From: JBDLID01 sp039715055
GTDB taxonomy: Bacteria > Desulfobacterota > Desulfobulbia > Desulfobulbales > Desulfocapsaceae
Direction of reading: 5' to 3'
Assembly: GCA_039715055.1 (NCBI GenBank)
Contig: JBDLID010000001.1
Coordinates: 1 to 64,000, forward strand
Length of the DNA stretch: 64,000 nt
Shown: piece after piece, positions 28,976-36,966 of the stretch
Numbering within the stretch: the stretch's first letter is position 1
Layout of the letters: every line of letters starts with the position of its first letter
Notes under the pieces: model-generated
What the model was told of the DNA's origin: nothing
The model's input: only the letters and a program-made list of their open reading frames with translations
Databases searched by the model: none
Position numbers and translations under genes: made by a program

Positions 28976-29177
28976 AGTTGTCCCTCACTACAACAAGATT
29001 TTTCATTACTGACACAATCATACATTAAAAAGTAATATTTGCAACAAAGCAAATAAAAGTCACGCCATGTCCATTGACAACAAAATCATACTGCTTACCA
29101 TTCAGATATGATCATGAAACAGTCAATCGGGTCGGATAACGACCGATACAACAGGTTACAGATAAGGAGAAATGACG

Positions 29178-29624
29178 ATGTTGGCACGATTAAATGATAT
29201 TGACCGGATGTTTGGCACCATGGGCTTCCTGCACAACAGGCTGGATCATTTTTTTCACGACTCAGAAAACGACTGGGGCTGTGAAACAGGCTGCAGACCT
29301 AAAAACAATGGTCCCCGCACCAATTTTTATGACCACGGCGACGCCTACGAGGTCAGTGCCGAGGTTCCGGGTCTTGCCAAAGAGGATCTGGATGTAAAGG
29401 TGCAGGGCAACACCCTGGAAATCAGCGGCAGCCGCCAAAGTGATACACCGGAAGGATACTCGACCCACAGAAATGAGCGCGGTGTACACTCCTTTTCCCG
29501 CAGCTTCACCCTGCCGGCAGATATTAATGCTGAGAAAGTTGTGGCAAATCTTGGAGACGGTATTTTAACCCTGACCCTGCCCAAGGCAGAAGTTGCAAAG
29601 GCAAGACAGATTACAATCGCTTAG
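29178..29624 (+). CDS. Small heat-shock protein (Hsp20 family), copy 1
   Basis: A 148-residue alpha-crystallin-type chaperone that holds unfolding proteins. A short N-terminal arm (residues 1-45) precedes the alpha-crystallin domain, with EVSAEVPGLAKEDLDVKVQG, the conserved FSRSFTLPADI segment and the closing motif GILTLTLPKAE. I start at the ATG at 29178 because aaggag (29164-29169) is eight bases away; an ATG at 29172 would be only two bases from it. A second, different Hsp20 gene follows 94 bases later. Confidence 0.93.
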   Translation: MLARLNDIDRMFGTMGFLHNRLDHFFHDSENDWGCETGCRPKNNGPRTNFYDHGDAYEVSAEVPGLAKEDLDVKVQGNTLEISGSRQSDTPEGYSTHRNERGVHSFSRSFTLPADINAEKVVANLGDGILTLTLPKAEVAKARQITIA

Positions 29625-29718
29625 CAGAGGATCCGAGTGATGAACAGCCATATCGTCACACCAGTCCTTAAGAAACCAAACTGAGCATTTTCAAATATAC
29701 AAGCAGTGGAGAAGAAAT

Positions 29719-30120
29719 ATGACTAAGAAAAACGACCTTCCAGAGCGTGACCAGAACAATTCCGGGATGGGTGGACGGGTAATGAAGCTGGCGCCAGCTG
29801 TGGACATTTACGAAAACGAGGAAGAGATCCTGCTCCATGCCGATCTCCCGGGCGTGGCCAGAACGGATATCTCCATAGAAATTGATGACGGTAAGCTGAG
29901 CGTCAGCGGACAGCGAAAGCTGACCGGCAACGGCGCCCTGATAAGCAGCGAGTTTACCAGCGCCGAGTTTACCAGGACTTTTTCAATTTCCAAAGAAATT
30001 GATGTTGAAAAGATCAACGCAACCCTTGAGCTGGGAGTCCTGAAACTCCATCTACCGAAATCCGCCTCAGCCCGACCGAGAAAGATCGAGATTCAATCAG
30101 CGAGCAACAGTGTTCACTAA
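29719..30120 (+). CDS. Small heat-shock protein (Hsp20 family), copy 2
   Basis: A 133-residue Hsp20 with a shorter N-terminal arm. The alpha-crystallin domain spans about residues 28-130, with ILLHADLPGVARTDISIEID, FTRTFSISKEIDVEKINATLE and GVLKLHLPKSAS. It is clearly diverged from copy 1; paired bacterial Hsp20 genes often form mixed oligomers. A strong terminator follows, so the two genes probably form one stress-induced transcript, although I could not identify a heat-shock promoter or CIRCE element. Confidence 0.92.
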   Translation: MTKKNDLPERDQNNSGMGGRVMKLAPAVDIYENEEEILLHADLPGVARTDISIEIDDGKLSVSGQRKLTGNGALISSEFTSAEFTRTFSISKEIDVEKINATLELGVLKLHLPKSASARPRKIEIQSASNSVH

Positions 30121-30158
30121 TCCACGGTAACAGCTTTACATACATCTCTTTGTTTTAT

Positions 30159-30194
30159 GGGTGGAAGAGGGGCGACCTCTTTCACCCGTTTTTT
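30159..30194 (+). terminator. Terminator of the hsp20 pair
   Basis: Stem gggtggaagagg (30159-30170) with cctctttcaccc (30176-30187), one G-T pair, 5-base loop, then gtttttt. It is a typical intrinsic terminator lying before the convergent glycogen phosphorylase gene. Confidence 0.88.
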
Positions 30195-30218
30195 CTCCGG
30201 AAACATTAAGCCGCCATT

Positions 30219-32729
30219 CTACTGTGGTTTTGACGCCCTCCCCTCAACCGGCACCTGCCAGATCTCCTCGGCATACTCCCTGATGGTTCTGTCTGAAGAA
30301 AACTTACCCATCTTGGCCACATTGAGGATGGCCGTCTCGGTCCATCTGCGCTGGTTGAGAAATGTCTCATTGACCCTCAACTGGCAGTTGATGTAGGATT
30401 CGAAATCAAGCATCAGCAGGTAATGATCATGGGGGTTCATCAGGCTTTCTACAATGGGCTTGAACAGATTCTTATCCCCGCGGCTGAACGCCCCATCCCT
30501 GATACATTCAATGACCTGGGCGATCTGATCGTTTTCAGCACAGATGGAAGCCGGTGTCCGGCTGATATTGAGCCTTTCATTTTCCGCCTCTTCAGCGGTG
30601 AGCCCGAAGATAAATATATTTTCCTCACCCACCTCCTCACGAATCTCGATATTGGCCCCATCCAGAGTACCGATGGTGAGTGCCCCGTTAAGTGAGAACT
30701 TCATATTACCGGTTCCCGAGGCCTCTGTGCCGGCGGTTGATATCTGCTCGGAAAGATCTGCTGCCGGCATGATCACCTCGGCCTTTGAGACATCATAATT
30801 TGGGATAAATACCACCCGCAGCTGATCGCGAACCCTGGGATCGTTATTGACGACGGCAGCCACAGATGTAATCAGCTTGATGATCAGCTTGGCCTTCCAG
30901 TATGAGGGAGCGGCCTTGCCGGAAAAAATCACCGTCCGCGGGGCAAGGACCATATCGGGATTTCTGATCAATCGATGGTAAAGATAAATGACATGGAGAC
31001 AGTTGAGCAGCTGGCGCTTATACTCGTGGATTCGTTTGACCTGAACATCAAACATGGAGTCGGGGTCGACACTGAGACTGCACTCTTTTTCAATCAGATG
31101 AGCGAGGTTGACCTTATTGGCCTGTTTGATCTGCTGCCATTCCCGGATAAAATCATCATCTTTGGCCAATGGAATCAGCTCTTCGAGCTGGTCAAGATCG
31201 ACAACCCAGTCAGATCCGATATGTCTTGAGATGAGTTCTGCCAATTTATGATTCGACTCGAGCAGCCATCTTCTTGGGGTGATGCCGTTGGTCTTGGAGT
31301 TGAACTTACCAGGGTAGAGACGGTGGAATGAGTTGAAAAGTTTCTCTTTGAGCAGCTGGGTATGCAGTGCAGCCACCCCGTTAACCGAGTGACTGCCGAT
31401 AATTGCCAGGTTGGCCATCCGCACCCTTTTCTCCGGTCCCTCCTCGAGGATCGAAAGCTCCTGAATCGTGTTCGCATCACCGGGAAACTGGAGCGCAACC
31501 ATATCGAGAAACCGGCGGTTAATCTCATAGATAATTTCAAGATGGCGGGGCAGCACCCTGCCCATCATCTTCACCGACCATTTCTCCAGCGCCTCGGGCA
31601 TCAGGGTATGATTGGTATAGGCAAAGGTGTTGACACAGACATTCCACGCCTTTTCCCAATTCAGTCCCTCGTCATCGAGGAGGAGGCGCATCAGCTCGGG
31701 GACGGCAATGGCCGGGTGGGTGTCATTGAGGTGGACGGCTACCCGGTCGCTGAACTTACTGAAGTTGCTGTGCTTCTTCTTGTAACGGCGCATGATGTCC
31801 TGAAATGTGGCCGCCACAAAGAAATACTGCTGCTTGAGACGCAGCTCCTGTCCGGCCAGGTTATGGTCCGGCGGATAGAGCACCTTGGAAATGGTCTCGG
31901 AACTTACCTTGGACTGAACCGCACCGATGTAGTCCCCCCTCCCGAAAAAGCTCAAGTCAAGTTCCCTTGAGGCCCGTGCCGTCCAGAGCCGCATGTTGAT
32001 GATATGATCATTTTTATACCCGGGCACCATGATGTCGCACGGCATGGCCATCACATCTTCCGTATCGATCCACTTCACCCGGTATCTGCCGTTCTCATCC
32101 TGATAGCTGGATACCTTGCCGTAAAAATGGACTGGAAATACCGGTTTTCTACGTTCAAACTCCCATGGCGTCCCGTAGCGAAGCCAGTTGTCCGGACTCT
32201 CGACCTGGTAACCGTCGATGAGCTGCTGAAAAAAAAGCCCGTACTCATAGCGAATGCCGTAGCCGTATGCCGGAATCTTAAGGGTGGCGATGGAGTCCAT
32301 GAAACAGGCTGCCAACCTGCCGAGGCCACCGTTGCCCAGTGCTGCATCCTCTTCCTCCTCCCGCAGATCGCCAAGCTCAAATCCCAACTCCTCCACTGCC
32401 TGTCTTGCCTTGTCATAGAGCCCGAGATTGATGAGACTGTTGCCCAGTGAGCGGCCAATGAGAAATTCCAGGGAAAGGTAATAGACCCTCTTCTTTTTCT
32501 TGTCGTAAAAGGTCTTCTGGGTTTCAATCCACTTTTCGGTCATGATGTCGCGTACCGTATAGGCCAGGGCCTTATAAACGTCACCATTACCTGCCCTTTC
32601 CGGGTCACGGCCCTGGAAACTGAGGAGGTGGTGATGAATCGCTTTTTTCAACCCCTCCACGGTGGTGGGGAAAAAACTTTGACCACTTTCCGGACAATCT
32701 GATTCTGTACCGTTTTCTACTTTTTCCAT
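30219..32729 (-). CDS. glgP: Glycogen/alpha-glucan phosphorylase
   Basis: An 836-residue PLP enzyme that releases glucose-1-phosphate from glycogen or maltodextrins. The N-terminal part has YYLSLEFLIGRSL and DAALGNGGLGRLAACFMDS. The C-terminal part has the PLP-lysine motif EASGTGNMKFSLNGALTIG followed by GTLDGANIEI. The length is normal for the bacterial enzyme. It is transcribed alone. It suggests that the organism stores glycogen, although no other glg gene is in the window. Confidence 0.96.
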   Translation of the reverse strand: MEKVENGTESDCPESGQSFFPTTVEGLKKAIHHHLLSFQGRDPERAGNGDVYKALAYTVRDIMTEKWIETQKTFYDKKKKRVYYLSLEFLIGRSLGNSLINLGLYDKARQAVEELGFELGDLREEEEDAALGNGGLGRLAACFMDSIATLKIPAYGYGIRYEYGLFFQQLIDGYQVESPDNWLRYGTPWEFERRKPVFPVHFYGKVSSYQDENGRYRVKWIDTEDVMAMPCDIMVPGYKNDHIINMRLWTARASRELDLSFFGRGDYIGAVQSKVSSETISKVLYPPDHNLAGQELRLKQQYFFVAATFQDIMRRYKKKHSNFSKFSDRVAVHLNDTHPAIAVPELMRLLLDDEGLNWEKAWNVCVNTFAYTNHTLMPEALEKWSVKMMGRVLPRHLEIIYEINRRFLDMVALQFPGDANTIQELSILEEGPEKRVRMANLAIIGSHSVNGVAALHTQLLKEKLFNSFHRLYPGKFNSKTNGITPRRWLLESNHKLAELISRHIGSDWVVDLDQLEELIPLAKDDDFIREWQQIKQANKVNLAHLIEKECSLSVDPDSMFDVQVKRIHEYKRQLLNCLHVIYLYHRLIRNPDMVLAPRTVIFSGKAAPSYWKAKLIIKLITSVAAVVNNDPRVRDQLRVVFIPNYDVSKAEVIMPAADLSEQISTAGTEASGTGNMKFSLNGALTIGTLDGANIEIREEVGEENIFIFGLTAEEAENERLNISRTPASICAENDQIAQVIECIRDGAFSRGDKNLFKPIVESLMNPHDHYLLMLDFESYINCQLRVNETFLNQRRWTETAILNVAKMGKFSSDRTIREYAEEIWQVPVEGRASKPQ

Positions 32730-33297
32730 GACGGATCGTTTCCCCTATGGCAGGTGTTAATGATCGTAAGATGTCCAGACCGGGCAAGTACGCCGGGCCA
32801 GGAATAATCTTGGCAGAAAAGACCTTGCAGATAAAATTTTCAAGGCAACCGGATGTTGACAAATGATATCAAAAACCGGCAACAAGAATCAAAACAATTT
32901 CGTAACTATTCAGCAGCACCCACATTATGGCCGATCAGGCCGCCTCGAGTAGCACAAGTACGCTTCGTCAGCCTGCTTGACCACACTGCGGGCCCTGCTG
33001 AACAGTTACAGTTCCCTGCTTAGGGACGCGCCAGCTTTACGCTGAATAGTTACACAATTTCAAGAACGGACAGGTTGGATGAGAGATAGCACATCTTTTC
33101 CCTGCACCGGTGACGACCTTTTTTCGTCTGAATTTTCTACCTGTTGGTGTCGGGAAAGTTTAAATCAGCAATATGATATTGTGGTCACCAGCAGAGCAGG
33201 GTATAAAAAGTGAACAATAAACGTAACTACCCAGTGTCTTCACAAATTTTGGCTAAACCAAGCTCTGTAACTGTTATCTGAGACCTAAGGAGAAAAG
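32730..33297. other. Intergenic region with an inverted-repeat element
   Basis: 568 bases between the divergent glgP (-) and an outer-membrane protein gene (+). It contains the repeat element at 32902-33053 (listed separately) and must hold both promoters. A ctaaggag ribosome-binding site precedes the + gene. No reading frame here looks like a protein. Confidence 0.5.
32902..33053. repeat. Small inverted-repeat element with a 13-base motif
   Basis: The element is bounded by gtaactattcagc (32902-32914) and its exact inverse gctgaatagttac (33041-33053). A third near-copy, gctgaacagttac, lies inside at 32997-33009. A further 12-base match, gtaactgttcag, occurs far away at 56004-56015. The roughly 150-base length, inverted ends and lack of coding frame resemble a non-autonomous repeat. 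Confidence 0.5.
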
Positions 33298-34077
33298 ATG
33301 AAAGTATGGCTGATAATCATAAGCATGCTGGCGATACTGCCCTGGTCGGCTTCAACGGCCCGGGCAGATATCTTTCGGTTGGAGTTCGGCATCGGCTTCT
33401 GGCAGACAGACCCCAGCGGTACAATCACCCACAACTCCGAGCCGGGCTTTGATGTTGACGACACTGGAGGATTTTCTGACAAGGACGAATACTCACCCTT
33501 CCTGTGGGCCTATCTCAAACATCCGGTGCCGCTTGTGCCAAATGTTCGCCTGGAACTCCTGGATATTGACTTCAGCGGCTCGATCAACCAGCCGCTGGCC
33601 TGGAACGGGACAGAGTATGACAGCGGCCGCAACGAGCTGATGATGAATCAGGCAAGCGCCGCTTTCTATTACAATCTGCTGGACAACTCGTTCTGGCTGA
33701 CACTTGATCTCGGACTTGACTTTAATTACTTAAACGGTGACTACAGGATTCTGCCCGACGATGAAACAAAGCAGGGTGTCCATGATGATTTTTCAATGCT
33801 GCTGCCCATGCTCTATGTCAGGACAAGGGCAGAAATTCTCGAAACCGGGCTCGCTGTCGAGGCCATCGGCCGTGGAATCGGCTACAGCGGGACAGCCTTT
33901 TATGATTTCCAGATCAAGGCTGACTACAGCCTGAACCTCCTTGAACTCGTCGCGGTTGGGTTTGAACTTGGCTACCGCTTCCAGAGTATTGATCTCAATT
34001 TTGACGATCACGGTATGGATGCCATCATAGATACCGACTTTGCAGGTTTTTTCTCCGGAGTCTGCATCCGTTTCTAA
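33298..34077 (+). CDS. Outer-membrane beta-barrel protein (TIGR04219-like)
   Basis: A 259-residue exported protein: signal peptide (residues 1-23, ending ARA-D) and then alternating hydrophobic strands ending in the aromatic C-terminus GVCIRF typical of outer-membrane barrels. The pattern FRLEFGIGFWQTDPSGTI at the start and the repeated FDV/DID strands resemble the TIGR04219 outer-membrane family. Ligand or function is unknown. It has a good ribosome-binding site (aaggag). A second, unrelated-looking barrel gene follows. Confidence 0.8.
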   Translation: MKVWLIIISMLAILPWSASTARADIFRLEFGIGFWQTDPSGTITHNSEPGFDVDDTGGFSDKDEYSPFLWAYLKHPVPLVPNVRLELLDIDFSGSINQPLAWNGTEYDSGRNELMMNQASAAFYYNLLDNSFWLTLDLGLDFNYLNGDYRILPDDETKQGVHDDFSMLLPMLYVRTRAEILETGLAVEAIGRGIGYSGTAFYDFQIKADYSLNLLELVAVGFELGYRFQSIDLNFDDHGMDAIIDTDFAGFFSGVCIRF

Positions 34078-34371
34078 CCATTCAAACAGGGAAGTACTCT
34101 GTCTTCCGACATAATGATGGACAGCAGACAGAGTGTCACTCCACCTGGGCCACGGTCAGAGGCCGTTTCTCCATGTCGGATTTTCCTCAAAATAAAAACT
34201 GTTTTCATCCATCAGGTTTTTGCCATATATTTATATCATCAATTAAACGTATATTTATTGTCTTTCCGTAAAAACACGATAATAAAACAGCCCTCACTCT
34301 CAATAATCACAGCGGCCACCACACAAATGAGATTGAGGACAGGAATCAACCAGGGGCCGAAGGAAGAAAAA

Positions 34372-35013
34372 ATGAGCAGAAGACTGTGCAGTATCCTCGC
34401 CATGGCAATACTCAGTCTGACAATTGCAGTGACCGCTGGTGCAGAAACCCTCCTCGGTACAAACTACATAGGTGGGTCTATCGGCTACGTTGAATACGGC
34501 AACGAGTATCGTGACAGGGTATTTGGCAATGGTACCGATATGGGGGTTGTCGGCAACATCAACCTGGCCGAATCCATTGATCTGAACCTGAGTGCCAAAT
34601 ACGAATGGACGGACGGTGACGATGCCGGGCTTGATACTGAAAGCACACTTTTTCTGGCCGTGGCAGACCTTGTCTATTTTTTTAATACCGGTGAAAGGCT
34701 CAAGCCGTATATCAATGCAAGCCTCGGTGGGGTCTATGTGGAAGCTGAGGCATCAGGACCTGGTCTTCATGCCCAGGACGACGAGACCAGACTTGCCTTT
34801 GGGGGCGGAGGCGGAGTTGAATTTGAGGCGGGTGAGTCAGTGCTTCTGAGACTCGGGCTGGATTACCTCAACATGGATGAGGTGGAAAACATTGACCTGA
34901 CGACGTCTCTAGGGTTCTGGTTTACTAAAAAAATTCTGGGAGCTGTCAGTGCAACCTATGATTTCGACACCGAAAACAGTCGGGCCGGAATCAAACTGAT
35001 TATAAAGCTCTGA
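34372..35013 (+). CDS. Outer-membrane beta-barrel protein
   Basis: A 213-residue protein with a signal peptide (residues 1-23, AVTAGA-ETL) followed by amphipathic strands such as YIGGSIGYVEYGNEYRDRVF and LNLSAKYEWTDGDDAGLDTE, ending IKLIIKL. The frame is open upstream to 34114, but the ATG at 34372 has an aaggaag ribosome-binding site and begins the signal peptide, so I take it as the start. It is similar in style to small porin-like proteins; function unknown. It is convergent with the peptide-modification cluster. Confidence 0.78.
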   Translation: MSRRLCSILAMAILSLTIAVTAGAETLLGTNYIGGSIGYVEYGNEYRDRVFGNGTDMGVVGNINLAESIDLNLSAKYEWTDGDDAGLDTESTLFLAVADLVYFFNTGERLKPYINASLGGVYVEAEASGPGLHAQDDETRLAFGGGGGVEFEAGESVLLRLGLDYLNMDEVENIDLTTSLGFWFTKKILGAVSATYDFDTENSRAGIKLIIKL

Positions 35014-35037
35014 AAACCCTCGACCACAGTTCTCCTG

Positions 35038-35880
35038 CTACCGTCCACCATCAGCTGCAACCCTTTCAATAGCGGAGAGTGCCTGCTCCGGGTTGTCATA
35101 CACAAGACGAAAGCAGCGGGCGGAGCGGGAAAGGTCTAACAGCCTGGAGATGGTCTGTTCTTTTTCTGCATCATAACGGACACATTGGCTCAACAGCAGC
35201 CGGGTTGCCGTCATCGTTGAAACTTCCTCCATAAGCACACCGGTCGATACCCCCTGCAAGTATTCAGGAAAAATCAGTGTATTGACCGGGATCGGTTCAT
35301 CACTGACCTGATCTGAAGAAATCCGGATATCGTCCTTCTGCTGCCTCAGAAACAAACCCCAGCCTCCGCTGTTTTCTGGAGAAACCCGCCTCACTGATGG
35401 GGGAAAGGGGAAGGGAACAACACAGTTGAGAGACGGGTCAAGCGGAACGATGTCATCTGTAAGGTAACGGCAGCCCCGATCAACAAGCCCTGCCGTTAAA
35501 CTGCTCTTGCCGACACCTGACTGACCGGGCAGCAGTACAGCCCGCCCCTCATAAGCGGCCCCACCGGCATGGAGCCAGAGCAGCTCCGGACACGCTGAGA
35601 CAAAGCTGTCTGTCACCCACTCCCGCACATGGTGAAGGAGATTGGAAAGAGGCCCCTGTTCATGTCTTTTGCCATACTCCTCCAGCTCAAAAAACTCATC
35701 TCCAATCCTGCGCAGATGCAGTTCCAACAAAATTTCACTGCTGCCGGGATCATCACTGAGCAGGTGGAAAAACAGGTCATGAAGCGGCTCCGCCAGCTCC
35801 GGTGTCTGGGCCCGGACCGTCACCTGCCACCCATTGAACACCACATTCAGCCTGTGCGGGAAATCAAGACCGTATATCAC
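35038..35880 (-). CDS. HprK-like kinase of a peptide-modification system
   Basis: A 280-residue protein with a P-loop GQSGVGKSS (residues 119-127), followed by DRGCRYLTDDIVPLD, the Walker-B-like segment of HPr kinase relatives. The roughly 100 residues before the P-loop are not the usual HprK N-domain. It appears to belong to the HprK-related kinase group found beside PqqD-like chaperones and PF14907 nucleotidyltransferases (the HPr-rel-A type). Both occur here: the PqqD-like gene ends three bases upstream. The start is GTG. The target is unknown; phosphorylation of a peptide or carrier is inferred. Confidence 0.75.
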   Translation of the reverse strand: MIYGLDFPHRLNVVFNGWQVTVRAQTPELAEPLHDLFFHLLSDDPGSSEILLELHLRRIGDEFFELEEYGKRHEQGPLSNLLHHVREWVTDSFVSACPELLWLHAGGAAYEGRAVLLPGQSGVGKSSLTAGLVDRGCRYLTDDIVPLDPSLNCVVPFPFPPSVRRVSPENSGGWGLFLRQQKDDIRISSDQVSDEPIPVNTLIFPEYLQGVSTGVLMEEVSTMTATRLLLSQCVRYDAEKEQTISRLLDLSRSARCFRLVYDNPEQALSAIERVAADGGR

Positions 35881-35883
35881 TGC

Positions 35884-36171
35884 TCAGGCCAGCTCGATGA
35901 GTTCACGCGAGGATAGTTCAAGCAGGGCTGTTACGACATCATCAAACAGCAGTGTCCCCTCGACACCGTAACGTGCGCCCAGTCTGGTGGTAATCGCCTC
36001 CAGGCTGGCCTTGCCGTCGCACAGCTGCCACACCTCTGCAGCCGACTGGTTGAGTACCGTGGCCTCATCCCGGAGCGGGTGATAGAGCAGTACTTCGCCG
36101 TCTTCCTCAAACTCCTTGACGTCACATCGTCGTGGACATGTTTCCATGTCGAGCTGTGCGGCTGGCAACAT
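35884..36171 (-). CDS. PqqD-like peptide chaperone (RiPP recognition element)
   Basis: A 95-residue winged-helix-like protein matching the PqqD pattern: a strand pair (VLLYHPLRDEATVLNQSAAEVWQLCDG, where aVvLN.sa.evw.l is the hallmark), then helices with ITTRLGARYGV and VVTALLELSSRELIE. PqqD-like domains bind leader peptides and present them to radical SAM enzymes. It lies directly between the candidate precursor gene and the HprK-like gene. A 21-base repeat end sits two bases before its start codon, and no good ribosome-binding site is visible. Confidence 0.75.
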   Translation of the reverse strand: MLPAAQLDMETCPRRCDVKEFEEDGEVLLYHPLRDEATVLNQSAAEVWQLCDGKASLEAITTRLGARYGVEGTLLFDDVVTALLELSSRELIELA

Positions 36172-36172
36172 A

Positions 36173-36193
36173 CTAATTTTTCAAGGTACCCTG
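36173..36193. repeat. Solo end of the 4.0-kb palindromic repeat family
   Basis: These 21 bases are the exact reverse complement of 4028-4048, the left end of the repeat element before dctP. Only this end is present here; I found no matching right end nearby. It lies just upstream of the PqqD-like start codon. Confidence 0.6.
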
Positions 36194-36226
36194 CAGCTAC
36201 AGCCCTGTTGACATGAAAGGCTGTTG

Positions 36227-36913
36227 TTAATAATCAATGTGGGAATCATTGTGGGAATCACTGTGGGGTGGGGTCACATCTGAATAACTGTCATGGTGGG
36301 ATGCATCGCTGTAGTCATGGTGGGTATCGTAATACATGTCGTCATGGCCGTCCTGGTGGTCGGTATGTCCAATGGGTTTATCCGTGTCGGTGTGATCCTT
36401 ATGGCCGCCATCCTTGTGATCGTAATAGAGGGAGTCATCATGCGAATCGAGATGGTCATCATGATCCTCATGGGCGTCATTATGAGCATCAAGATGAATG
36501 CCTCCGTCAGAGTGGTCCGAGTGGAGGTCGCCGTGGGGAAGGTCGGTGTGGACAGGAACCCGATCCAGGTGAAGATCAATATGATCAGGAAGAGAATCGG
36601 AGTGATCACTATGAACTATATCATCATGAACAGCGTCAGTATGGGGTTTCTCTGCATCCGTGTGATCACTGTGACTATGGTCGTCATGGACAGCATCAGT
36701 ATAAGGATTTTCCCTGTCCGTGTGATCCCCGTAGCCGTCACCGTGAGGTCCGGGAGACTGGGCCATTGCCCAAGGAATCGGAAGAGAGACGATCACCGGC
36801 ACCGCCCAGCCGGCATGAAGCAGGGTCCGGCGGGTAAACTCGGCCTTACGTTTTTCTCTCTCAGCCCTGTTTGGCAGCCTTTTGCCGTGCTTGTTCCTGC
36901 TCTTGTCAACCAT
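36227..36913 (-). CDS. Candidate modified-peptide precursor: Tat-like signal plus about 32 His-X-Asp repeats
   Basis: A 228-residue protein unlike anything I can name. Residues 1-26 are basic; residues 27-51 (TRRTLLHAG, hydrophobic stretch, AMAQS) look like a twin-arginine signal with a cleavage site. The rest is almost only His, Asp, Ser, Thr, Gly and Tyr, with about 32 His-X-Asp tripeptides by my count and a few Tyr-X-Asp. A roughly 20-residue unit is duplicated near the start (two copies of DHTD-xE-xP-x-TDAVHDD). A gagggg ribosome-binding site precedes the ATG. It lies between methyltransferase/radical SAM genes and a PqqD-like gene, so it is the likely substrate. Alternatively it could be an unmodified metal-binding protein. 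Confidence 0.72.
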   Translation of the reverse strand: MVDKSRNKHGKRLPNRAEREKRKAEFTRRTLLHAGWAVPVIVSLPIPWAMAQSPGPHGDGYGDHTDRENPYTDAVHDDHSHSDHTDAEKPHTDAVHDDIVHSDHSDSLPDHIDLHLDRVPVHTDLPHGDLHSDHSDGGIHLDAHNDAHEDHDDHLDSHDDSLYYDHKDGGHKDHTDTDKPIGHTDHQDGHDDMYYDTHHDYSDASHHDSYSDVTPPHSDSHNDSHIDY

Positions 36914-36966
36914 GGTTACCCCTCACAGGTACAAAACGCACCCGCTTGATTGGTTATTGGAAAAAC

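Noticed and set aside
29100..29171. CIRCE or heat-shock promoter before the hsp20 genes
   Set aside because: No CIRCE-type inverted repeat or convincing sigma32 boxes could be read.
34114..34371. N-terminal extension of the second barrel protein
   Set aside because: The extension has no signal peptide, whereas the ATG at 34372 starts one directly after a good ribosome-binding site.
36227..36760. CRISPR-like or tandem DNA repeat
   Set aside because: The periodicity is at codon level (His-X-Asp), with variable DNA and no regular spacers.
36268..36949. Two long open frames on the plus strand opposite the His-X-Asp gene
   Set aside because: They come from the low-complexity CAY/GAY codons of the minus-strand gene. 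Their products are Met/Val/Ile- or Arg/His-rich without any start signal.
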